Origin: Sulfolobaceae archaeon
GTDB taxonomy: Archaea; Thermoproteota; Thermoprotei_A; Sulfolobales; Sulfolobaceae
Assembly: GCA_028277025.1 (NCBI GenBank)
Contig: JAPYVG010000023.1
Coordinates: 1 to 29,202, forward strand
Reading direction: 5' to 3'
Length of the DNA stretch: 29,202 bases
Both the position numbers and the translations under genes were made by a program. This document shows, one piece after another, positions 16,712 to 23,492 of this stretch. The notes under the pieces are model-generated. The model had not been told where the DNA came from. It did no database searches and saw nothing but the letters and a program-made list of their open reading frames with translations. Each line of letters starts with the position of its first letter. Position 1 is the stretch's first letter.

Positions 16712-17587
16712 ATGCAAATGGTGAAGTCTTGTCCTAAATGCGGTAACCCAAACCCCGATGAGGCAATGTACTGTGTTAGGTGCGGTACTCCTTTAACAAA
16801 CGTCCCCGTACAACAACCTCAATCACCCCCTCAACAACTACCGTACCAACAACCAATGTATCCTCCACCTCAACAACCTCCATACCAACAACCAGTACAG
16901 CCTCCTTCATACCCACAACAACCAATGTATCCTCCACCTCAACAACCTCCATACCAACAATACCCATACCCGCAACCCTATCCTAAGAGGAGGAAGTTCC
17001 CGATAAAGGCTGTAATAGGTGCAGTAATAGCAGTTGTAGTAGTATTAGTAGTAGTATTTGTAGTCCTACCAATATTCTTCGGCCCCTCTTACCCCATATC
17101 GGCTTCGAACTTACAAAGCATTTACGGTGGTACGTGGACTGTATTGAATAATAAGAGTGCTACGATAACTTTCTCTTCATCATCAAAAACCATTTCATAT
17201 TTTAATGGTACTACTCAAACATTACCTCTAAAATTCAATAGTATTACATTCTTTGGTTTTGGTCCCCAGCCAACTTCTTACTTCTCTAGCGAGATAGTTG
17301 TGATAATGAAGTATAAAACTTCGTCTAGATCTGGTTTTGCAGGCGAATTTGTTTATTTCATAAAGTCCGGTACACCTTTATATAACTCATTGCAGACTAT
17401 AGAAGCTAATAACATAACCTTTTATTTCCCTGGATTAAACTCTGGTGTTGCTAGTAATGGAGTAATATATTCGTGGAATTCCAATACTGTAGTACTATTG
17501 GATAAAAGTAATGGCGAAGTCGTGGTCCTATTCTTCCTACCATATGTTAACTCTACTATAGCTTCCCAACTAGCAAGTTATTTATAA
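16712..17587 (+). CDS. Zinc-ribbon / P-Q-linker / TM / ectodomain protein
   Basis: A 291-residue protein laid out like the second half of the 1031 product. It has a zinc ribbon at residues ~7-30 (CPKCG ... YCVRCG), a ~60-residue linker of Pro, Gln and Tyr containing repeats of PMYPPPQQPPYQQ, and a basic YPKRRKFPIKA. One membrane helix follows, then an ectodomain beginning YPISASNLQSIYGGTWTV and ending LPYVNSTIASQLASYL. The two ectodomains share their ends but differ in the middle. The ribbon is probably inside and the Asn/Ser-rich domain outside. Either ATG (16712 or 16718) could be the start. Function unknown. Confidence 0.8.
   Translation: MQMVKSCPKCGNPNPDEAMYCVRCGTPLTNVPVQQPQSPPQQLPYQQPMYPPPQQPPYQQPVQPPSYPQQPMYPPPQQPPYQQYPYPQPYPKRRKFPIKAVIGAVIAVVVVLVVVFVVLPIFFGPSYPISASNLQSIYGGTWTVLNNKSATITFSSSSKTISYFNGTTQTLPLKFNSITFFGFGPQPTSYFSSEIVVIMKYKTSSRSGFAGEFVYFIKSGTPLYNSLQTIEANNITFYFPGLNSGVASNGVIYSWNSNTVVLLDKSNGEVVVLFFLPYVNSTIASQLASYL
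16847..16960 (+). repeat. Exact 45-bp direct repeat in the linker coding region
   Basis: 16847-16891 and 16916-16960 are identical, a 69-bp period. They encode QQPMYPPPQQPPYQQ twice, so the linker can change length by slippage or recombination without changing frame. Confidence 0.85.
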
Positions 17588-18218
17588 TTTTTTATACTCA
17601 TTAAATATTGTTCCTCCCCTCATTTTTTGTTCTAGTTGCGTTCTTACAGTAATTCATAAATATGGGATTTCAATTATAAGTCACTACATGAAACGATTAA
17701 GGACTTTATTTAAGATAGTCTCAAGATTAGTTAACAGAAATAAGTGAAACTTGTCTGTGCAAAAATGAAATACATAGATAGAAAACTTAAGAAAATAAAG
17801 GCATAGTTATAGGTAGGGATTAACTTAATATTTGAAGTATTCTCTATCCCTTAGCCCGTGAATTACTCATTTTTCTCCGATTAGGGTAAAATTTAATTAA
17901 AAAGGTAAGTTTAGTCTAAACACCAATAATTCTAAATCTTTCGAATAAAACTGCGTCAAATAAAGTTGTTTTTATACCGTTTTTTGTTTTAGGCAATACT
18001 GAGACATTATTTTCCCTTGTTTTCATTTTTTAGGCGGTTAAAATCGAGTTGATTTTAGCGTAAAGCTAATAAAGAAGATTTTAACATCATCATTTGTCCA
18101 TTTGTTTTCATTAAGTCACAATATTGGTACAGTAGTGATGAAGACGTTAACAGCCTAACGTGAAACGCGATATAAGCTGGTGGATAAAAATTTAATATGT
18201 TTTTTGTGAGAGTATTCT
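17588..18218. other. Intergenic region, no gene seen
   Basis: About 630 AT-rich bases. A CCTCCCCTCATTTTTTG stretch shortly after the stop at 17587 may end transcription from the left. I see no ORF, tRNA or CRISPR repeat. A promoter for the next gene lies at its right end. Confidence 0.4.
18191..18198 (+). promoter_or_regulatory. TATA-like box for the gene at 18219
   Basis: TTTAATAT lies 21-28 nt before the GTG at 18219. It supports the GTG as a leaderless start. Confidence 0.45.
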
Positions 18219-18779
18219 GTGGAGTGCTTACTTAACTTACTCACTTCAGCTAGGACTATAACCGAGATAGTAAGCGTTTGTGGTAAGAGGGAAGTATATT
18301 ACTTAGACTTCTTGGTAAGCGAGGGGATAGTTGTTAAGAAGGGAAAGTATTATCTCTTATTAAAGAACTATCCATATGTCTTTAAGAAAGTAAACGTAAT
18401 CGTAAAAGGTGACGAAGCTTTAGTAACTACTATAGGTTATCCGCTAAAAGAGGGGGCTAAGCCGTGGGAATTCATTTCATTAATATTGAACAGTTACACA
18501 ACGAGGCTATCTGAAGTGGCTATTAGTAATAATAATGAATCTACGTTTAAATTAGTTAAGGAGTCGTTAGTCAATAGGGACATAACCTTTACTACCGTTG
18601 AGCTAAAGGCTCCAGCGTATAAGCTAAAAGTAATGTTAGATAAGGAAATGATCCCCTATGAGACTAGGGCCGTTAGTATAATCCCCATAGGTGGTAAGCC
18701 CTTAAGTAATAGGCCTTTAAAAGAGTACAAATGGGTTTACGTGAGGCCTAACGTTTACGGGTTTATCAAGATAGACTAA
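18219..18779 (+). CDS. Winged-helix-like protein with C-terminal alpha/beta domain
   Basis: A 186-residue protein, start GTG. Residues 1-50 (LLTSARTITEIVSVCGKREVYYLDFLVSEGIVVKKGKYYLL) look like a winged helix: three helices and a two-strand wing. Residues ~55-186 alternate strands and helices (ALVTTIGYPL, EFISLILNS, RLSEVAISNNN, TFKLVKESL, ITFTTVEL, VSIIPIGGKPLS), a Rossmann-like order that recalls CARF or other ligand-sensing domains. The usual CARF signature is not seen. It converges on the gene at 18766, their 3' ends overlapping by 14 bp, and lies next to the CRISPR operon. A ligand-responsive regulator is possible but not shown. Confidence 0.6.
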   Translation: MECLLNLLTSARTITEIVSVCGKREVYYLDFLVSEGIVVKKGKYYLLLKNYPYVFKKVNVIVKGDEALVTTIGYPLKEGAKPWEFISLILNSYTTRLSEVAISNNNESTFKLVKESLVNRDITFTTVELKAPAYKLKVMLDKEMIPYETRAVSIIPIGGKPLSNRPLKEYKWVYVRPNVYGFIKID

Positions 18780-19515
18780 ATAGTACTATATATGGCGTGT
18801 TAACCTTTGGGAAAATAAGGTTGTAATACACTGAGTTCTCTTTAACCCTTAATCTCCTAACGACCTCATATTCCTCTGGGACCTCAGCTTCAAGTCCCAT
18901 TTTTAATACCCTAACTAGCATGGGATCTAAAATATTATAACCGTAGGCTGAGAACTTACCCCTAAATACTAAGACCGGGTTGTCCTCAGAGTTCACATAC
19001 CCTACACCGTACTTCCCGCCGTACTTTTCCTTAATAATTCTTAACGTCTTTTCTTTGTCCTTTAAACTTTCACTATGAAAAGCCGTTTCGCTCATTAATT
19101 CTATTACTGAATTGGGTCGAATTTCGTTCTCTAGTCTGACAGAAATCGAACCTCCATAGTTGTAATCTTTATATTTTGCCAAGGAAACATCTACGCTAGC
19201 CTTAACTACTTTTCCGTTAACTCTAACTTTTACTTTATAAAAAACTAGTTTTAAGTCCTCTACCGGGTCTATAGAGAAAAAAGCACCGAATTTATTAGTT
19301 TGAGAAAATCTAAAAACTATGCTTCTCATTCTAAGTATTATATCTCCCGTAACAGAATAATAGTGGTGCTGATAATGGCTTATCACTACAGCTTTCTGTC
19401 TGTCTGGGTCTATGGGTATCCCAGACCTCTTCAGTTTCTCCTCCACTTCCTTAGACGGGCTTTCTTTCGCCTTCGCTACTGCGGCAACGTAGTTTATTAA
19501 ATCACGTAAGTTCAT
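18766..19515 (-). CDS. Hypothetical soluble protein
   Basis: A 249-residue protein, not recognised. The N-terminal ~50 residues are helical and charged (KAKESPSKEVEEKLKRSGI). Then comes a His/Tyr-rich patch (ISHYQHHYYSV) and a beta-rich body with KLVFYKVKVRVNGKVVKAS and SISVRLENEIRPNSVIEL. The C-terminal region holds EYEVVRRLRVKENSVYYNL and ends PYIVLFSLS. No membrane segment or signal peptide is seen. Its 3' end overlaps that of the 18219 gene on the other strand by 14 bp, so transcription of one may affect the other. It is on the same strand as the CRISPR operon but ~570 bases beyond its end. Confidence 0.65.
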   Translation of the reverse strand: MNLRDLINYVAAVAKAKESPSKEVEEKLKRSGIPIDPDRQKAVVISHYQHHYYSVTGDIILRMRSIVFRFSQTNKFGAFFSIDPVEDLKLVFYKVKVRVNGKVVKASVDVSLAKYKDYNYGGSISVRLENEIRPNSVIELMSETAFHSESLKDKEKTLRIIKEKYGGKYGVGYVNSEDNPVLVFRGKFSAYGYNILDPMLVRVLKMGLEAEVPEEYEVVRRLRVKENSVYYNLIFPKVNTPYIVLFSLS

Positions 19516-20088
19516 GAAAATAGAATTGAACCCGTTAAGATAAAAAATTTACGTTGGTAATGCGTTAAAACTTATTAAAGGAGATTCGAGATAGCCTAAA
19601 TTCTTTATTTATTCCGTAAATTAAGTGAGTAGTATTAATACATAGACTAAAATAAAAATAGTAATACGAAAAATTTTAGACAATTTAACAAGTTGGGAAT
19701 TTTAACAGATTCATATGTTAATTTACTGTAATAGTATTCATAATAAGATTTTTAAGTATTATTTTAATATTTTAAGAGTTTATTTTACCTTGAGTTTTAT
19801 TTTTTGTACATCATATAATAAGAAATAGTATTATTCATATATCTCTTTATGTCCTAGAAATTCGTACCTTAATGTACTACTTAACTCGCCATTTGAGAAT
19901 ACTGATTTGGCCAAGAGCTAGATTACCAGAAAGCATTCCTACGTCTTCAACTGAGGGTAAATAAACTCTCTAAATAAGATCTTGCTCCCCTACTAAAGTC
20001 CTACCAACACCACCCATTATATAATAACCAACGTGTTATCCAGCTTATCGTTCCTACAAGTTAATAAAACGTAATAATAAAATAAGGC
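19516..20088. other. Intergenic region downstream of the CRISPR operon
   Basis: About 570 bases. 19560-19830 is very AT-rich without a visible gene. 19831-20075 carries gene debris, listed separately. I looked for Sulfolobales-type CRISPR repeats here and found none. Confidence 0.4.
19831..20075 (-). pseudogene. Short decayed gene fragment
   Basis: Minus-strand patches read, in order but in changing frames, GGVGRTLVGEQDLI, stop, RVYLPSVEDVGMLSGNLALG, and SVFSNGELSSTLRYEFLGH followed by KEIYE and two stops. The codon patterns look like former coding sequence of ~80 residues. I do not recognise the family. It lies directly after the CARF-PIN gene on the same strand, so it may once have been a further gene of that operon. 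Confidence 0.35.
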
Positions 20089-21417
20089 TCATCTTAACAT
20101 GTCAACTTTAAACATCTTGTTATAGAACGTATCACATTTTAAATTCTTCTCGTGAATATTATCCGAAAGTCGTATTTCCACTTCAACCCACCTTCCGTTT
20201 CTCTTCCCTCCAATAACTGCCTTGATCTCACCCCTAGAGAAGTAAATTATTGTTCCTATCATCTTGAACAATGCATAAGTCCCTAAACTCCTTTCATATT
20301 TAGGTTCTGTATACTCGAGTGATAAGGGCGGGTTAAAGGGTTTTATTTGCCTCAAATTGTTAATCCTCGCAATCACGTCGTTATCATTTGTAACTAAATA
20401 CATTCTAACGTACAAGTTTTCTTCATACTCCTTTACAATCTCTTTATCACAATAGCCCTCCTCAGCTTTAATTGGTAGAGACATACTATTGCTTGCTAGA
20501 GACAAGTACTGATGGTATGCGAGGCAAGCTACCATCCTATCCTCTAACTTCGGGTGTTGAGCTCGATTTAAGTCCGGGTTAGCCTTGTTAATCAACTCAT
20601 CTTTCACGCACTCAGAAACGTAAATTATTGGTTCGTAATCCAGCAAAAGCCTATAAGCGTCAACGTAATAGAAGAAGTTAGTATCCGGTAACAACGCCAG
20701 GTGTTTCGGGTTTACCTCAGCTCCCTTGAATTTCACAGACTTTAACCCCACTAAAGCTTCCAGTTGTTCCTCTGATGAATACCCTCTCATTAAATTACGC
20801 AATAAATTGTACATCTTTTTAGCCTCCTCAAAGTTCCCCCTATCGTCTGAGTGTATAGTAAACTCGCTTTCGTTAACCCCTTCTCTAACAAATTGTAAAC
20901 TCAGTTCCCCTTCATCGAAGAAGTTCACCACTCTGGAAAAAGCCGATAGGAATTCATGCTTGGAAGAGAACTTATTAATTGAAGGCAATGAGCCCGGTGG
21001 TTCCTTAACGTAGGAACGCTTAAACTTAAAATCCAAGTTGTAGCCTTTAAATTTTTGTAACCACCTCGGTACTTCCGGGTAAGCACTCCTAAAGTAGCCT
21101 GGGCCCTCTAAGTAAGAAATACCCTTCTTGTTGAGGGCTGCGATAATTGAAAATGCTGAAGCCATGTGCTTAGTACCACCGGTAATGTCTATAGCGTCAC
21201 AGTCCAGCTTAAGCTTTAAGTTCTCGGCATAAGAGGAGGGAGAAACAGTAATGATTTCACTCTTTAGTCCTTCTTCTCCTTTAGCGTACTGCCTCGTCTT
21301 ATCGGTTACAAGAAATACCACCTTCTCTAAGTCAAAATATTCCATGTAACGTCTGACCACAGAAAGGGTAGTGTCTTCAGTAGTGCCCACTGTTACGCAT
21401 AACGTCTTCACGTCCAT
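20089..21417 (-). CDS. CARF-PIN fusion protein, putative cyclic-oligoadenylate-activated RNase
   Basis: A 442-residue protein, last gene of the III-D operon. Residues 1-~125 form a CARF domain: first strand and loop KTLCVTVGTTEDTT, then VVFLVTDKTR, and the signature DAIDITGGTKHMASAF at 75-90. Residues ~135-235 are a helical linker. Residues ~240-355 look like a PIN nuclease: LLPDTNFFYY (Asp245), SECVKDELIN (Glu274), and LVTNDNDVIAR (Asp345, Asp347). A ~85-residue end follows. Known CARF effectors bind cyclic oligoadenylate made by Cas10 and are thereby activated. CARF-PIN fusions have been noted in surveys of CARF proteins. The start overlaps the previous gene by 10 bp, so translation is coupled to the effector complex. 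Confidence 0.78.
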   Translation of the reverse strand: MDVKTLCVTVGTTEDTTLSVVRRYMEYFDLEKVVFLVTDKTRQYAKGEEGLKSEIITVSPSSYAENLKLKLDCDAIDITGGTKHMASAFSIIAALNKKGISYLEGPGYFRSAYPEVPRWLQKFKGYNLDFKFKRSYVKEPPGSLPSINKFSSKHEFLSAFSRVVNFFDEGELSLQFVREGVNESEFTIHSDDRGNFEEAKKMYNLLRNLMRGYSSEEQLEALVGLKSVKFKGAEVNPKHLALLPDTNFFYYVDAYRLLLDYEPIIYVSECVKDELINKANPDLNRAQHPKLEDRMVACLAYHQYLSLASNSMSLPIKAEEGYCDKEIVKEYEENLYVRMYLVTNDNDVIARINNLRQIKPFNPPLSLEYTEPKYERSLGTYALFKMIGTIIYFSRGEIKAVIGGKRNGRWVEVEIRLSDNIHEKNLKCDTFYNKMFKVDMLR

Positions 21418-22001
21418 TCCTCAAACCTCACTTCACTCAATATGTTTGAAACTTCGGCCCTCAAAACTCTCCTCAATATCAAATACCCGATCCCCCTTGA
21501 CTTACCGCTCCCTATAAATATTCCGTGAAGTTTGACAAAACGCAAAGTCTTTTCCCAGCAGTTTAAAATCTCTTCACCTCTCACTATTACCTTTACGTTT
21601 ACGCGTTCTGGGTAAGCAATAGCTTCGGTGAACAAGTGTCTTTCGAGTATTGTTCTCTTTCTCCTATCTATTACAGTATGAGTCCTAGATATAATCCTCA
21701 CCCCCTTTACTACGCTTGCAGAGAAGGTGACCCTACCGGCAAAGTCACCGGTACCGTAAAGTAATTCGAACTCCTTATAAGCTTTGTTCAGCCCCTCTGA
21801 AATTTCTTTTTGTAAATTTACACTATTATCGCATAGCTGTTCGCTCAACCTCCTAAATGCTCCCTTCCAACTACTCTCCGGTATAACTACTGTCTCTTGG
21901 TCTATCATTAAGGGTTGTAACTCGTTACCGCTTCTATCGCCGCTACTAACCCTTAAGCCGAACGGGGCTTCAAATGTTAAGTCGTATAAGAACACTTTCA
22001 T
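21408..22001 (-). CDS. Cas7-like RAMP subunit of type III-D, catalytic Asp absent
   Basis: A 197-residue RAMP protein. It has the family's early strand (FLYDLTFEAPFGLRVSSG), the loop into VVIPESSWKGAFRRL, a central SRTHTVIDRRKRTILERHLF, and the closing glycine-rich FIGSGKSRGIGYLILRR. The loop before IPESS, where RNA-cutting Cas7 subunits carry an Asp about 12 residues upstream, reads GNELQPLMID, so no Asp is at that place. The CxxC seen in the other four Cas7 copies is also missing. This suggests a structural or capping copy. The ATG overlaps the end of csx10 by 4 bp. Confidence 0.8.
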   Translation of the reverse strand: MKVFLYDLTFEAPFGLRVSSGDRSGNELQPLMIDQETVVIPESSWKGAFRRLSEQLCDNSVNLQKEISEGLNKAYKEFELLYGTGDFAGRVTFSASVVKGVRIISRTHTVIDRRKRTILERHLFTEAIAYPERVNVKVIVRGEEILNCWEKTLRFVKLHGIFIGSGKSRGIGYLILRRVLRAEVSNILSEVRFEEWT

Positions 22002-22885
22002 TTAAACCACCTCACTATCTCGCCTAAGTCCTCGATGGGCAAAAGTAAGTTTAGACCAGCGTTTAACAGCCTATCATCTAACACTTTCTTCACCTTAATT
22101 AAACTCCCTTCCCTTAGTACCCTAAATACCGGCTTTTGGCCCGCAATATTATCAGTGGTGAACCAACCGGTGTAAAGCGAGTACTCCCCCCATATCTCAT
22201 CGAACTCTATGAACTTCTTGCCGAAAAGCGTTGGCACACACGGGGTTAAACAGTAAACTACGTCCCCTTCCTTTACCTCCCTCAACTCTACTTCCTTTTT
22301 AACTCTGACTTCAACCGTCGGGTAATACCTATTCTTACCCCTACCCAGACTTATCTCCCCTTCAAAACCCTCAGACGATAAAGCCCACATTTTGTCCACT
22401 ATTAACATCTCATAAGCGTATAGTAATCCCTTCCTTGCAGACCCCAATGTCCTATCAATTGCCACCTCCATCTCCACTTCCGTCTCCGGTTCGTACTGTT
22501 TATAATAGTTTAAAGCACCGTCTTCCTTATCAAACACTATTAACTCCCCTATCTTGTGCTTTAGTTCTGGGAATCTTTCCCTAAGGCTATTAGCATCAGT
22601 TCTCCTTAATCCCCCCTTGATTTCCACGTAGTCCTTTGCCTTCCTCGATACGCTAGGCGAAAAGTAATGGGAAAACACTACTGGTTTATTATTAACTATG
22701 GGTAAAGCCGGTGAAGTATAAACTTGCCTCAACTTCCCCTCATTTTTCAACACGGCATTCATTATAGCTCCGGAAAGCGTTGTGGCTGGTATGTAGTATT
22801 TCGAAAGTAAGTAATAGTTCATTATTCTCCTCGTAGTTCCCGTTGTAATCCCTCCTTTAACGTTTAGCTCAAGCAAGTAAACCAT
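21998..22885 (-). CDS. csx10: Csx10 (Cas5-group) subunit of type III-D
   Basis: About 295 residues from the ATG at 22885, chosen because GGTGAGG lies 4-5 nt upstream; a start at 22921 is open but would extend far into the previous gene. Near the N-terminus YIPATTLSGAIMNAVL is the RAMP entry motif. The centre has AIDRTLGSARKGLLYAYEML, then SLGRGKNRYYPTVEVRV, the glycine-rich loop. The C-terminal region carries SLYTGWFTTDNIAGQ-x-PVFRVLREGS, a pattern typical of Csx10. Csx10 is the Cas5-like subunit that marks subtype III-D and holds the 5' handle of the crRNA. It overlaps both neighbours. Confidence 0.75.
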   Translation of the reverse strand: MVYLLELNVKGGITTGTTRRIMNYYLLSKYYIPATTLSGAIMNAVLKNEGKLRQVYTSPALPIVNNKPVVFSHYFSPSVSRKAKDYVEIKGGLRRTDANSLRERFPELKHKIGELIVFDKEDGALNYYKQYEPETEVEMEVAIDRTLGSARKGLLYAYEMLIVDKMWALSSEGFEGEISLGRGKNRYYPTVEVRVKKEVELREVKEGDVVYCLTPCVPTLFGKKFIEFDEIWGEYSLYTGWFTTDNIAGQKPVFRVLREGSLIKVKKVLDDRLLNAGLNLLLPIEDLGEIVRWFK

Positions 22886-23492
22886 TTTCCTCACCCCACA
22901 AGTAGTTTGAGAGCCTGTCAAGTAACACCCTCATTTCGTCGTCTTTTGGACTTCCCTCATAGACTAACTTTAAGTCAATCATCGCGTTCCTACCTAACCT
23001 CCACAACCTTAAGGCTAAAAGGGAGTATAGGAGGAGTTTAAGTAACCTATCCCCGCACTTCTCGTTAAAGTATATTTTAACCTCAAACTCTGAGAGAGGT
23101 TTTACCGCCTCACTTGAGAACAGTTTCCCCTTTTCAGCTGTTTGGGTCTTATCGTTAATTGAAACCCTAGTTACAATAAGCCTATCCAACTTTTTTGCGC
23201 CGACTACTTCTATTTTAATACAATCGCTCTCGTGGTTAGGATAACCGAAGAGCTTACACACGTCACAAACCCCTTCCCTTTCATGGGCTTCCATTATTTC
23301 CTCTGGTGAAGTCCCATTACATGAAGTGTAACCCTTAGGTAAGAAGTTGCTTATTGCTGTCCTTAAAGTCCCCTTTATTGACGACGGTGGCACTACCATG
23401 GGGTGTAACGGGTTGTCAGTCAAGCTAAACGTAGTACTACCGCCGATGGTTAGGAAACTTAGGACTCTAAACTTTAAATTAAGGGTTATCAT
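22869..23492 (-). CDS. cas7: Cas7-like RAMP subunit with candidate catalytic Asp
   Basis: A 207-residue Csm3-like protein. LSFLTIGGSTTFSLTDNPL gives the loop with Asp26, followed by VVPPSSIKGTLRTAI. The CDVCKLFG motif near residues 75-82 matches the CxxC-x-x-x-G metal site of other copies. SINDKTQTAEKGKLF forms the thumb-like region. Csm3-type subunits line the backbone of type III complexes and cut target RNA with this loop Asp. The loop is ~4 residues shorter than in the other copies. Its ATG overlaps the cas10 stop by 4 bp, so translation is coupled. It lies downstream of cas10, apart from the other three. Confidence 0.82.
   Translation of the reverse strand: MITLNLKFRVLSFLTIGGSTTFSLTDNPLHPMVVPPSSIKGTLRTAISNFLPKGYTSCNGTSPEEIMEAHEREGVCDVCKLFGYPNHESDCIKIEVVGAKKLDRLIVTRVSINDKTQTAEKGKLFSSEAVKPLSEFEVKIYFNEKCGDRLLKLLLYSLLALRLWRLGRNAMIDLKLVYEGSPKDDEMRVLLDRLSNYLWGEENGLLA

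Noticed and set aside
18130..18182. Possible C/D-box small RNA (GTGATGA followed by CTAA, TGAAAC and CTGG)
   Set aside because: The C box is good, but D' and D boxes are not CTGA and the spacing to the last box is short. Not enough to call.
19516..20088. CRISPR array next to the III-D operon
   Set aside because: No regularly spaced 24-25-bp direct repeats are present here or in the region beyond 28775; the array must lie elsewhere.
22885..22921. Upstream start MTGSQTTCGVRK for Csx10
   Set aside because: It would overlap the previous gene by ~50 bp and lacks a ribosome site, whereas the ATG at 22885 has GGTGAGG at proper distance.
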